From the NCBI RefSeq assembly GCF_000718135.1, contig NZ_JOEM01000016.1, positions 254,234-318,233 on the forward strand: a stretch of DNA of 64,000 nt, written 5' to 3'. The notes below the pieces were generated by a model. That model was not told the origin of the DNA. It did no database searches and was given only the letters and a program-made list of their open reading frames with translations. This stretch comes from Streptomyces cyaneofuscatus (GTDB lineage: Bacteria; Actinomycetota; Actinomycetes; Streptomycetales; Streptomycetaceae). Within the stretch, counting starts at the first letter, position 1; every line of letters begins with the position of its first letter. The translations under genes and the position numbers were made by a program. This document shows positions 39,503 to 51,148 of the stretch, in pieces.

Positions 39503-40213
39503 TCAGAGCCGCGTGATCGCGGTCGGGCCCGAGGTGGTCCCGACCGCGATGTGCGGCCGCCGCTCCGGGTCCGCCCAGGCCAGGATCTCCGCCATGGCAT
39601 CGGCGGGTACGGACACACAACCCGCCGTCGCCCCGCGGCCGTTGACATGCAGGAAGATCCCGGCGCCCCGGTTGCGTACGGGACGCTCGTAGTTGAAGCC
39701 GATCACCAGCGCGTGGGCGTACTGCGTCCCGTACGAGACCAGGTGCTCGGCCTCGTCCGCCCGGCAGTCGGCGGGGCGCGGTTCCACCCAGCGGTTGTAC
39801 GACGCCGAGGCGTTGTCCTGGCACCACCAGGAGTCCTCGTTCACCTTGCGGTAGGCGTACCTCGTCCCTGCCGGGGCCTCCTGGATGCCGAAGGCGTACG
39901 GCAGGTCGTACAGGCCGGTGGGGGTGGTGCTGGTGCCCTGCTCGCGGGTCGCGCCGTCGGCCAGCCCGTTCGCCCCGAACCGCGCGGGCGCCGACCCCGC
40001 CGCCACCCACCTGCCCCCGCGCCGCTCCCACCAGGTCACCGTGCCGGTCGTGGAGGCGGTGTCCGGGGCCTCGGCGGTGATGAGCTGGGAGCCGCCGCCG
40101 GTGTCCGCCAGCCGGTACGGGAGCGGAGGCGGGCTGTCGGCGGGAGCGGCTCCCAGCGAGCCCAGGGCCAGGGTGAGGAGGACGGCGAAGGTCGGGAGAG
40201 ATCGTCGGCGCAT
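39503..40213 (-). CDS. Secreted L,D-transpeptidase
   Basis: A 236-residue exported YkuD-family protein. The signal peptide ends around residue 25 (LALGSLGAAPADS). The catalytic motif is complete: HVNGRGATAGCVSVPADAM, with the Cys nucleophile, plus ALVIGFNYERP upstream. L,D-transpeptidases make 3-3 peptidoglycan cross-links or attach proteins to peptidoglycan. Convergent with argR, with only ten bases between stops and no visible terminator. Confidence 0.88.
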   Translation of the reverse strand: MRRRSLPTFAVLLTLALGSLGAAPADSPPPLPYRLADTGGGSQLITAEAPDTASTTGTVTWWERRGGRWVAAGSAPARFGANGLADGATREQGTSTTPTGLYDLPYAFGIQEAPAGTRYAYRKVNEDSWWCQDNASASYNRWVEPRPADCRADEAEHLVSYGTQYAHALVIGFNYERPVRNRGAGIFLHVNGRGATAGCVSVPADAMAEILAWADPERRPHIAVGTTSGPTAITRL

Positions 40214-40294
40214 GCTCCGGACCGTACGGCGACCGCACCCGGCCGCCCACCGGACCTGCTCCGTACGGCCCAGCGGCCCACCCCGCGGGAGGCG

Positions 40295-41569
40295 TCACCC
40301 CGGGAGCGCCCTCCCCGCCGCCCGCAGCAGCCGTTCCGCCGCCACCCGCACCGCGCGCGGCCGGTCCGGCGCGGTCCGCTCGCGCAGCAGGGTCTCCGGA
40401 ATCCCGGCGGCCTCCGGCAGCAGGGCCCGGGTCGCCGCTCGCACCACGGCCGGGCTCGGGTCGTCCAGCGAGGACGTCAGCCGCTCCCGTACCACCGCCT
40501 CCAGCGCGCGCAGCCCGGTGATCGCACACACGCGCACGGCGGGCAGCGGGTGCTCCACCAGTGCCCACAGGGTTCCGGTGTCCGTCGCCCGCTCCCCGCA
40601 CTCACCGAGCCCGGCGGCGGCCCCGGGGTGCGCGGCCGGTTCGGCGCACAGGGCCCGGTAGAGGGGCAGCGGGTCGATGCCGCCCTGCCGCAGCACATAG
40701 CGGGCGCAGGCCCGTACGACGGCGGAGCGGTCGGCCAGGAACGGCTCCGCCTCACCGTGGCGACCGGCCCGGCGCAGCGCGGTCACCCCGGCCGAGCGCA
40801 CCCGCGCGGCGCGGGCCGTCAGCAGCCGGCCGAGCACGGCGGCCTGCCCCGCCTCCCCGTCCGTTGCGGTCAGGGCGGCGACGGCGGCCTCCGCGCACAG
40901 CTCCTGGAGGGTGACGTCACCGCAGGTGGCGGCGGTGGTGGCCAGTTCCGCCGGGGTCAGCAGCCCGCGTTCCACCGCGATCCGGTACGCCAGCCGGTAC
41001 GTGGCCCGGTCCTGGTGGGCCATCAGCGCCACGACGTCCACCGCCGGCCCCTCCCGCAGCGCGCGTTCCAGCAGGGACCGGGCGAAACCGCCCCGGGTGC
41101 GCCGCGACAGCAGCAGGATCAGCTCGGCGAGGGGGAGCAGGGCGCTCCCGGGCAGCTCGGCCAGCAGCACCCGTGATCGCTCACGCACCGGGTCCGCCCA
41201 GTCGGAGCACCGCACCACCAGCAGCGGGCGCAACTCCGGTGCGGTGCGGGCCTCCTCCAGCGCCGCTTCCCGGACCCGGCCGTCCGCGTGGCACAGGGCG
41301 ATGGCGGGCGGCGGAGGCGGGGGCCGGTGAGCCGTGCGGGAAGGGGCCGTTCCGCGCAGCCGGTCAAGCAGCGTCCGGGCCGGTCGTACCGGCTCCTCGG
41401 GTGCGCGGGGCAGCAGCCACGGGCGGTCGTCGAGGGCCCGTACGCCGGCGTCGAAGTCCACCCACGCCCGGGCCGGCGCGCCGGCCAGCACCTCGGCCGG
41501 CGAGGTGCCCTCGCACACCCGCACCACAGCCCTCAGGGTCTCCCCGTCGTACCCGCCGCACCCGTCCAC
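40295..41569 (-). CDS. HEAT-repeat protein
   Basis: A 424-residue alpha-solenoid with repeated leucine/alanine-rich helix pairs (LTARAARVRSAGVTALRRAGRHGEAEPFLADRSAVVRACARYVL; HPLPAVRVCAITGLRALEAVV). No catalytic motif. It probably works as a scaffold. I chose GTG 41569 (MDGCGGYDGETLRAVVRVC), because a GGGGAGGGGG ribosome-binding site precedes it; the frame is open to 41683 but that would run into the argG promoter. Confidence 0.75.
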   Translation of the reverse strand: MDGCGGYDGETLRAVVRVCEGTSPAEVLAGAPARAWVDFDAGVRALDDRPWLLPRAPEEPVRPARTLLDRLRGTAPSRTAHRPPPPPPAIALCHADGRVREAALEEARTAPELRPLLVVRCSDWADPVRERSRVLLAELPGSALLPLAELILLLSRRTRGGFARSLLERALREGPAVDVVALMAHQDRATYRLAYRIAVERGLLTPAELATTAATCGDVTLQELCAEAAVAALTATDGEAGQAAVLGRLLTARAARVRSAGVTALRRAGRHGEAEPFLADRSAVVRACARYVLRQGGIDPLPLYRALCAEPAAHPGAAAGLGECGERATDTGTLWALVEHPLPAVRVCAITGLRALEAVVRERLTSSLDDPSPAVVRAATRALLPEAAGIPETLLRERTAPDRPRAVRVAAERLLRAAGRALPG

Positions 41570-41676
41570 CGCGTCCCCCTCCCCGTGATCAGGTGCCGAT
41601 GCTAGAGGTCTTCCGGTCGGACAGCGACGGCGTTTTCCGCCGGGTAAGCCATCCCTGCCCGCTCTGACCTGGTCTT

Positions 41677-41720
41677 TTGACAAAGCATACGGAGTACCGC
41701 ATAGTTATACCCATCAGTGA
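41677..41720 (+). promoter_or_regulatory. argG promoter with ARG-box-like sequence
   Basis: Consensus -35 TTGACA at 41677-41682 and -10 CATAGT at 41700-41705, 17 bases apart. GCATACGGAGTACCGCATAG and the following TTATACCCAT resemble tandem ARG boxes, similar in layout to the argC promoter. Confidence 0.8.
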
Positions 41721-41741
41721 TTGCACCGTAAGGAGAAACCC

Positions 41742-44475
<2,734 letters not shown>

Positions 44476-44589
44476 CCGGCAGGAGAGCCGAGCAGCGGTA
44501 CGTACGGTGTCGTCGCAGGTGTACGAAAGGTGGAGCGGGCTACGTTGACCGGGGTAGGAGTATCCGCAACCGACCCCGAGGAGCCCGCG

Positions 44590-45561
44590 ATGCCCTTCAC
44601 CGCCCTGGCCACCGCGACGACCCCGACCGCCCACATCGGACTGGGTCTCGCGGCCGTCGGCAGGCCCGGATACATCAACCTCCACCGGGACCAGGACTTC
44701 CCCGACGGCCGGGACGTGGAGGATCTGCGCGCCCGCACGCACGAGCTGCTGGACGCGGCGTACGCGCAGGGCGTCCGGTACGTCGACGCGGCCCGCTCCT
44801 ACGGCCGGGCCGAGGAGTTCCTGGGGGAGTGGCTGGACGCCCGGCCCTCCTTCACCGACCTCGTCGTCGGCTCCAAGTGGGGGTACACCTACACCGCCGA
44901 CTGGAGCACCGAGGCCGAGGCCCACGAGGTCAAGGACCACAGCCTCGCCACCTTCGAGCGCCAGCGCGCCGAGACCCGCGAACTCCTCGGCGACCGGCTC
45001 GACCTCTACCAGATCCACTCGCTCACCCCCGACAGCCCGGCCCTCGCCGACAAGGAACTCCACGAGCGCCTGGCCGCCCTCGCCGCCGACGGGGTCGCCG
45101 TCGGCTTCTCCACCAGCGGCCCCGACCAGGCCGACGCCATCCGGGCCGCGCTCGCGCTCACCGTCGACGGCAACCCCCTCTTCCGTACGGTCCAGGCCAC
45201 CTACAACGCCCTGGAGACCTCGGCCGCCCCTGCTCTCGCCGAGGCCCACGAGGCCGGGCTGACCGTGATCGTCAAGGAGGGCATGGCCAACGGGCGGCTG
45301 GCCGGGGACGAGGCACCCGCCGTGTTCCGCGAGATCGCCGCCGACGCGGGGGTGGGCGGCGACGCGGTGGCCCTGGCGCTCGTCCTGCACCAGCCCTGGG
45401 CCGGGGTCGTCCTCTCCGGCGCCGCCACCGTCACCCAGCTCGCCGGGAACCTGCACGCACCCGTCGTCGACCTGGACGAGGAGCAGCGGGACCGGCTGGA
45501 GGCCCTGGTGGAGGAGCCGGAGTCCTACTGGCGCCACCGCGCTGCCCTTCCCTGGCACTGA
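44590..45561 (+). CDS. Aldo/keto reductase
   Basis: NADPH-dependent carbonyl reductase fold, 323 residues from ATG 44590 (MPFTALATATTPTAHIGLG). AKR features: IGLGLAAVGRPGYIN, DAARSYGRAEEFLGEWL with the catalytic Asp/Tyr, Lys in GSKWGYTYT, and LDLYQIHSL for the His. The C-terminal part has VKEGMANGRL and LSGAATVTQLAGNL. Substrate unknown. Convergent with the HelR-like gene. Confidence 0.9.
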   Translation: MPFTALATATTPTAHIGLGLAAVGRPGYINLHRDQDFPDGRDVEDLRARTHELLDAAYAQGVRYVDAARSYGRAEEFLGEWLDARPSFTDLVVGSKWGYTYTADWSTEAEAHEVKDHSLATFERQRAETRELLGDRLDLYQIHSLTPDSPALADKELHERLAALAADGVAVGFSTSGPDQADAIRAALALTVDGNPLFRTVQATYNALETSAAPALAEAHEAGLTVIVKEGMANGRLAGDEAPAVFREIAADAGVGGDAVALALVLHQPWAGVVLSGAATVTQLAGNLHAPVVDLDEEQRDRLEALVEEPESYWRHRAALPWH

Positions 45562-45583
45562 TCCGGCCGGGCCTAGGAGCTCG

Positions 45584-47749
45584 TCAGCCGGTCAGGACGA
45601 CGAGCTCCTGGGTCGCCCGGGTCATCGCCACATACCGGTCGACCGCCCCCTCGACGCCCTCCCCGAACGCCTCCGGGCCGACGAGCACCACCAGGTCGAA
45701 TTCGAGGCCCTTCGACAGCTCCGGCGTCAGCGACCGCACGCGGGGCGTCGCCCGGAACGTCGGATCGCCGATGACACACGCGATCCCGTCCGTATGCGCG
45801 TCGAGCCACGCCTCCAGGACCGCATCCCGTTCCGCGGCCGATCCGTGACGGACAGGGCGCCCGCCGGAACGGATCGAGGTCGGCACGTTGGCGTCCGGCA
45901 GCACGGCCCGGATCACCGGCTCGGCCTCCGCCATGACCTCCTCCGGCGTCCGGTAGTTGACGGTCAGGGAGGCCAGCGTCACCCGGTCGAGCCCGACCCG
46001 CTCCAGCCGCTCCCGCCACGGTTCGGTGAACCCGTGCCGGGCCTGGGCACGGTCCCCGACGACAGTGAAGCTCCGGGACGGGCACCGCACCAGCAGCATC
46101 TGCCACTCGGCGTCGGTGAGCTCCTGCGCCTCGTCGACCACGATGTGCGCGAACGGGCCCGCCAGCCGGTCCGGTTCGCTGGCGGTGAAGGCGGCCGGGT
46201 CGACCAGGGTGTCCTTCATGTCCTGGCCGCGCAGCATCACCAGCGCGCCCTCGCTGTCGGCATCGGCGTCGATCAGGGTCTCGTCCGCGAGCAGTGCGTC
46301 GATCACCTGGGCCATGCCCGCGCGTTCGGCGGCCACGGCCGCCTCCTGCCGACGCCTGCGCCGCCACGCCTCCGGGTCACCGACCCGCTGCCGCGCCGCG
46401 TCCAGGAGCGGCAGATCGGAGACCGTCCAGGCCCGCGGGTTCGCGCGCTGCAACAGCCGCACCTCGTCCCGGGTCAGCCAGGGGGCGGCCATGCGCAGGT
46501 ACGCGGGGACCGACCACAGGTCCCCGACGAGCTCGGCCGGATCCAGTAGGGGCCACGCCCGGTCGAAGGCGGCGGCCAGCTCCCGGTCCTGGCCCAGCGC
46601 CTTGCGGACCAGCTCCGGTGCGACCTCCTCACCGTCGTACTTCTCCAGCAGGAGCGTGAGCAGCTCCTCCCGGACCTGGTCGCGTGCCTCGTTGTGTACG
46701 GCGCCGGGCCCGGCGGCCTCGAAGGCCACGGCCCAGTCGGAGGCGGTGAGCCGGAGGTCGGCCCAGGGGGTTGTGACCGTCAGGGATTCCGTGGGCGGCT
46801 CCTCGTAGAACCGGACGGCCGCCTCCACCGCCCGCACCAGCTCCGCCGACGCCTTCAGCCGGGCCACCTCCGGGTCGGCCTCGGGTCCGGCCGTCGCTCC
46901 TTCCTCCACCAGGTCCCGCAGGGTGCAGGTCCTGACGCCCTCCTCGCCGAGGCTCGGCAGCACATCGGCGACGTACCCGAGGTAGGGCCGGGAGGGGCCC
47001 ACGAACAGGACACCGCCCCTCCGCTGGGCGAGGCGCGGGTCCGCGTACAGGAGGTACGCCGAGCGGTGCAGGGCGACGACCGTCTTCCCCGTGCCCGGCC
47101 CGCCGTCCACCACGAGCGCGCCCCGGGAGCTCGCCCGGATGATGGCGTCCTGGTCGGCCTGGATGGTGCCCAGCACGTCCCGCATCCGCTCCGACCGGTT
47201 GGAGCCCAGGCTCGCGATGAACGCGGACTGGTCGTCGAGCGCGGCATGCCCGGCGAAGGCGTCCGGGGCGAACACCTCGTCCCAGTAGTCGCTGATCGAC
47301 CCGCCGGTCCAGCGGTAGCGGCGGCGGCTCGCCAGCCCCATCGGGGTGGCGTGGGTGGCGCCGAAGAACGGCTCGGCGGCGGGGGAGCGCCAGTCGACCA
47401 GCAGCCGGCGGCCCTCGCTGTCGGTGAGGCCGAGCCGGCCGACGTACACGGGTGCGGAGCCGTCCTCGGCGACCATGCGCCCGAGGCACAGGTCGAGCCC
47501 GAAGCGGCGCAGGGTACGCAGACGGGCGGTGAGCCGGTGGATCTCGGCGTCCCGGTCCATCGCCTGCCGTCCCGTGCCGCCGGGCGCCCTTCGCTCGGCG
47601 TCGAGGCGGCCGGTCAGCTCGGCGATCGACGCGTCGAGGGTCCGGGCGATGGACGCGAAATGCCGCTCGTCGTCGGCGATCAACGCCGGGTCGGCCTTGG
47701 GAGAGAGGTGGTCGGGGAGGTGGAAAGCGCTGGTGGGGAGGGGGTTCAC
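45584..47749 (-). CDS. helR: HelR/HelD-like RNA polymerase-recycling ATPase
   Basis: A 721-residue UvrD-like superfamily 1 protein without a UvrD-type DNA repair context. An N-terminal coiled coil (residues 28-80) is followed by Walker A GGPGTGKT at 216-223, VVDEAQELTDAEW (Walker B) and motifs NYRTPEEVM and ELSKGLEFDLVVLVG. This is the architecture of HelD proteins, which enter RNA polymerase and release stalled complexes; the HelR branch displaces rifamycins and gives low-level rifamycin resistance. The call as HelR is supported by the rifamycin-associated-element-like repeat at 47814-47838. GTG 47749 start. Confidence 0.82.
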   Translation of the reverse strand: MNPLPTSAFHLPDHLSPKADPALIADDERHFASIARTLDASIAELTGRLDAERRAPGGTGRQAMDRDAEIHRLTARLRTLRRFGLDLCLGRMVAEDGSAPVYVGRLGLTDSEGRRLLVDWRSPAAEPFFGATHATPMGLASRRRYRWTGGSISDYWDEVFAPDAFAGHAALDDQSAFIASLGSNRSERMRDVLGTIQADQDAIIRASSRGALVVDGGPGTGKTVVALHRSAYLLYADPRLAQRRGGVLFVGPSRPYLGYVADVLPSLGEEGVRTCTLRDLVEEGATAGPEADPEVARLKASAELVRAVEAAVRFYEEPPTESLTVTTPWADLRLTASDWAVAFEAAGPGAVHNEARDQVREELLTLLLEKYDGEEVAPELVRKALGQDRELAAAFDRAWPLLDPAELVGDLWSVPAYLRMAAPWLTRDEVRLLQRANPRAWTVSDLPLLDAARQRVGDPEAWRRRRRQEAAVAAERAGMAQVIDALLADETLIDADADSEGALVMLRGQDMKDTLVDPAAFTASEPDRLAGPFAHIVVDEAQELTDAEWQMLLVRCPSRSFTVVGDRAQARHGFTEPWRERLERVGLDRVTLASLTVNYRTPEEVMAEAEPVIRAVLPDANVPTSIRSGGRPVRHGSAAERDAVLEAWLDAHTDGIACVIGDPTFRATPRVRSLTPELSKGLEFDLVVLVGPEAFGEGVEGAVDRYVAMTRATQELVVLTG

Positions 47750-47813
47750 GGCGTCCGTTCAGTCGTGGAATGTTCGTGGGGCCTGAAGTCAGGCCGTCGA
47801 TTCTGCGGCATAT

Positions 47814-47838
47814 GGGGGGCCTTGCGGCAAGCCCCCCC
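47814..47838. promoter_or_regulatory. Rifamycin-associated-element-like inverted repeat
   Basis: A palindrome with core CTTGC-G-GCAAG (47821-47831) flanked by GGGGGG on the left (47814-47819) and a run of C on the right (47832-47838). It begins 65 bases upstream of the helR start. It matches the arrangement I know for the RAE found upstream of rifamycin-inducible resistance genes (G-run, CTTGC core, C-run). The 47839-47992 gap has no other supported feature. Confidence 0.8.
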
Positions 47839-47992
47839 ATGCGCTATACGTTGAGAGTGGCAAGGAGTGGGTTCACCTCCTGCCGATCCCGCCGCTTCTG
47901 CCAGCCCCCCCCGGCGCTGCACGGACGCCAGGCTCCTCGCGGCGAACCTCCTGCACACCGCGTACACGCCCTTGGATCGCCGCACCTCCCTG

Positions 47993-48032
47993 ATGAGACA
48001 ATCATGTCTCATATGGCTTAAGCTCGTCTCAT
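47993..48032. promoter_or_regulatory. TetR operator: inverted repeat plus third half-site
   Basis: ATGAGAC 47993-47999, six-base spacer, GTCTCAT 48006-48012 form a perfect palindrome; a third copy GTCTCAT lies at 48026-48032 and covers the start codon. The likely binding site of the TetR protein, which would repress itself and the exporter. Confidence 0.75.
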
Positions 48033-48582
48033 GACTCTCGACCGTGAGCAGGTGCTGCGCAGCGCCGCCGCCCTGCTGATCCACAAATCGACCGCCACCA
48101 TGGACGAGGTCGCCAAAGCAGCCGGGATCGGCCGCGCCACCCTCCACCGCCACTTCGCCGGACGCGACGCGCTGGTGAAGGCGCTGGAGGATCTCGGTAT
48201 CCAGGCGTTCGAGGCGGCCCTGGACGCCGCCCGGCTCGACGAAGGCACCGCCGAGGAGGGGCTGCGCCGCCTCATCGCGGCCGTCGAGCCCAGCGCCGGC
48301 CTGCTCTCGTTCCTCGTCACGGAGAACCAGCTCTTCGAGGGCGATCAGGTCCACGAGGGCTGGAACCGGGCCGACGCCCGGGTCTCCGCCTTCTTCCGCC
48401 GCGGCCAGGAACGCGGCGAATTCCGTATCGACCTCACCCCCGCCTGGCTGACCGAGGCCCTCTACGGGCTCATCGGCACCGGGGCCTGGGCCGTCCAGGT
48501 GGGACGGGTCGCCACACAGGACTTCCAGTACATGATCGTCGAGCTGCTGCTCGGCGGAGCCCGCCGGAGCGTGGAGCAGTGA
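48031..48582 (+). CDS. TetR-family transcriptional regulator
   Basis: A 183-residue repressor with an N-terminal helix-turn-helix (STATMDEVAKAAGIGRATLHRHFAGRDALVKAL) and a helical ligand-binding domain. Starts at ATG 48031, inside a half-site of its presumed operator, so the mRNA leader is very short. The stop overlaps the exporter start (GTGA): a self-contained drug-sensing repressor/exporter unit. Confidence 0.92.
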   Translation: MTLDREQVLRSAAALLIHKSTATMDEVAKAAGIGRATLHRHFAGRDALVKALEDLGIQAFEAALDAARLDEGTAEEGLRRLIAAVEPSAGLLSFLVTENQLFEGDQVHEGWNRADARVSAFFRRGQERGEFRIDLTPAWLTEALYGLIGTGAWAVQVGRVATQDFQYMIVELLLGGARRSVEQ

Positions 48583-50123
48583 CCAGCATCGACCAACACC
48601 CGAAGACCACGGACGACGTGCGCCGCCCCGGGCGGTGGATCGCGCTCGCCGTGCTCGTCCTCGCCGTGCTGCTGGTGGCCGTCGACGCGACCGTCCTCGG
48701 CCTCGCCACCCCGTTCCTCAGCGAGGACCTCGCCCCCACCGGCAACCAGCTCCTCTGGATCGGTGACGTCTACTCCTTCGTCATCGCCGGTCTCCTCGTC
48801 TCGATGGGCTCCCTCGGCGACCGCATCGGCCGCAAGAAGCTGCTGCTGATCGGCGCCGTGGCGTTCGGCGGGGTCTCCGTGCTCAACGCGTACGCGACGA
48901 CGCCCGAGATGATGATCGTGGCCCGGGCGCTGCTCGGTGTCGCGGGCGCCACCCTGATGCCGTCCACCCTCGCCCTGATCCGCAACCTCTTCCACGACCC
49001 GCGCGAGCGCAGCCTCGCCATCGGGATCTGGGGCGCCATGGCGTCGGCGGGTGCGGCGGTCGGGCCGGTCGTCGGCGGGTTCCTGCTCGAACACTTCTGG
49101 TGGGGTTCGGTCTTCCTGATCAACCTGCCCGTGATGGCCGTGCTCGTGGTCGTCGGCATCAAGCTGATCCCGGAGTCCAAGAACCCGGCCCCCGGCCCGT
49201 GGGACATGCCCAGCGTCGGGCTCTCCCTGGTCGGCATGATCGGCATCGTGTACGCCATCAAGGAGACGGCCTCGCACGGGCTGGGCTGGGGGCCCGGCGT
49301 GGCGGCCGTGCTCGGCGCCGGTGCGCTCACCTGGTTCGTCCGCAGGCAGCTCCACCTGCCCGCACCCCTGCTGGACATGCGGCTCTTCCACCACCGGGGC
49401 TTCTCCGGCGCCGTCCTCGCCGACCTGCTGACCATCCTCGGCCTGTCGGGCCTGGTCTTCTTCCTCTCCCAGTTCCTGCAACTGGTCCAGGGCCGGGGGC
49501 CGCTGGAGGCGGGCCTCGCCGAACTGCCCGCCGCCATCGGCGCGGTGACCGCCGGTCTGCTGGCCGGATTCGCCGCCCGCCGGTTCTCGGTGCGCTCGGT
49601 CGTGGCGGGCGGACTCGGCGCGGTCGGCCTCGCGCTGGGCACGGTGACCCTCCTCGACCAGCACACCGGCTACCCGCTGCTCGGCTCCATGCTGCTGGTC
49701 GTCGGCGTCGGCGCCGGGTTCTCCTTCACCGTCACCGCCGACGTCATCCTCTCCAGCGTTCCGCAGGAGCAGGCCGGTTCGGCGTCGGCCGTCTCGGAGA
49801 CGGCGTACGAGCTCGGCGCCGCCCTCGGCATCGCCCTGCTCGGCTCCATCGTCACCGGCGTCTACCGGGGCTTCCCGACCCCGGCGGGCATCCCCGCCGA
49901 TGTCGAGTCGGCGGCCCACGAGTCGCTCGGCGGGGCCGTCGAAGCGGCGACCGCCCTGCCCGCCGGCCAGGCGGGACCGCTGGTCTCGGCGGCCCAGGAG
50001 GCGTTCGTCGACGGGATGCGGTCCGCCGCCGGCGTCGGGTCGGCGGTGCTCCTCGCGGCAGCCGTCGCCGCCTGGTTCCTGCTGCGGGGCCAGAAGCTGG
50101 AGGACGGCATCGAGCACCCGTAG
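48579..50123 (+). CDS. DHA2-family MFS exporter
   Basis: A 514-residue proton-driven exporter with 14 predicted helices. Motif A is GSLGDRIGRKKLLLIG; motif C-like GAMASAGAAVGPVVGGFLLEHFWWGSVFLINLP marks drug/H+ antiporters. Related to SmvA/LfrA-type pumps for cationic drugs and dyes, though the substrate here is unknown. Coupled to the preceding TetR gene. Confidence 0.92.
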   Translation: MTSIDQHPKTTDDVRRPGRWIALAVLVLAVLLVAVDATVLGLATPFLSEDLAPTGNQLLWIGDVYSFVIAGLLVSMGSLGDRIGRKKLLLIGAVAFGGVSVLNAYATTPEMMIVARALLGVAGATLMPSTLALIRNLFHDPRERSLAIGIWGAMASAGAAVGPVVGGFLLEHFWWGSVFLINLPVMAVLVVVGIKLIPESKNPAPGPWDMPSVGLSLVGMIGIVYAIKETASHGLGWGPGVAAVLGAGALTWFVRRQLHLPAPLLDMRLFHHRGFSGAVLADLLTILGLSGLVFFLSQFLQLVQGRGPLEAGLAELPAAIGAVTAGLLAGFAARRFSVRSVVAGGLGAVGLALGTVTLLDQHTGYPLLGSMLLVVGVGAGFSFTVTADVILSSVPQEQAGSASAVSETAYELGAALGIALLGSIVTGVYRGFPTPAGIPADVESAAHESLGGAVEAATALPAGQAGPLVSAAQEAFVDGMRSAAGVGSAVLLAAAVAAWFLLRGQKLEDGIEHP

Positions 50124-50132
50124 TACGCCGTC

Positions 50133-50182
50133 ACGTGGAAGGGCCCGCACCCCGGTCTCACGGGGTGCGGGCCCTTCCACGT
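50133..50182. terminator. Strong bidirectional terminator after the exporter
   Basis: A 22-bp perfect stem, arms 50133-50154 and 50161-50182, loop GTCTCA, between the convergent exporter and acyltransferase genes. Confidence 0.88.
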
Positions 50183-50198
50183 ACCAGGCTCTACGGAA

Positions 50199-50870
50199 TC
50201 AGGCCGCCTTGGCCTTCGTCGCGTACATGTCCACGTACTCCTGGCCGGAGAGCCGCATCACCTCGGACATCACCGAGTCCGTCACCGCCCGCAGCACATA
50301 GCGGTCGCGGTCCATGCCCTCGTACCGGGAGAACTCCATCGGCTCGCCGAAGCGCACCGTGACCTTGCCCGGCCGGGGCAGCCCGGCGCCGCCCGGCTGG
50401 AGCTTGTCGGTGCCGATCATGGCGAACGGGACCACCGGGGCGCCCGTCATCAGCGTCAGCCGCGCGATCCCCGTACGGCCCCGGTAGAGCCGGCCGTCGG
50501 GGGAGCGGGTGCCCTCCGGGTAGATCGCGAAGGCCTGGCCCTCCTCCAGCACCCGGCGCCCGGTCATCAGCGCCGCGACCCCGCCCCGGCCGCCGTCCCG
50601 GTCCACCGGGATCATGCCGCAGCCGGTGAAGAACCAGGCCATCAGGCGGCCCTTGAGACCCTTGCCGGTCACGTACTCGTCCTTGCCGATGTAGAACACC
50701 GGCCGGTCGCAGCAGATCGGCATGATCATCGAGTCGATGAAGGTGAGGTGGTTGCCCGCGAGGATCACCGGCCCGGTCCCCGGGATGTTCTCCGCGCCCT
50801 CCACCTGTGGGCGGAACATCAGGCGCAGAATCGGTCCGAGCACTGCCTTGATGACCGTTTGACGGGACAA
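50199..50870 (-). CDS. 1-acyl-sn-glycerol-3-phosphate acyltransferase (PlsC family)
   Basis: Transfers an acyl chain to lysophosphatidate or a related lipid at the inner membrane. 223 residues with the HX4D motif NHLTFID (His41, Asp46), FTGCGMIPVDR and EGTRSPDG. The start is a TTG at 50870 with GGAGGA five bases upstream; no ATG or GTG fits as well. TTG starts usually mean reduced translation. Confidence 0.9.
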   Translation of the reverse strand: MSRQTVIKAVLGPILRLMFRPQVEGAENIPGTGPVILAGNHLTFIDSMIMPICCDRPVFYIGKDEYVTGKGLKGRLMAWFFTGCGMIPVDRDGGRGGVAALMTGRRVLEEGQAFAIYPEGTRSPDGRLYRGRTGIARLTLMTGAPVVPFAMIGTDKLQPGGAGLPRPGKVTVRFGEPMEFSRYEGMDRDRYVLRAVTDSVMSEVMRLSGQEYVDMYATKAKAA

Positions 50871-51148
50871 CGGTTCCTCCGGTGTCGTGGCCGGGCCGGC
50901 CGGGGCGAGTGAGGTGGTGCGGGGGGTGTTGCGCGGTGGTGTCCGGTGGTGCGAAGTGTTGGACTGTGCAGGTGAGGACGATACTCGCGGGTATGCACTG
51001 ATCGCACATCGGGTTCACGGAGTGGATACGCGATGTTGACGTGTGTTTCCGCCGTGTTCGCCCCTGATCCGCCCCACGGACCCGCCCGGCTGCCTACGAT
51101 CGGGCCCCGCCCGACAGATGTCAGGACAGTACCGAGCGAGGAGCATTC

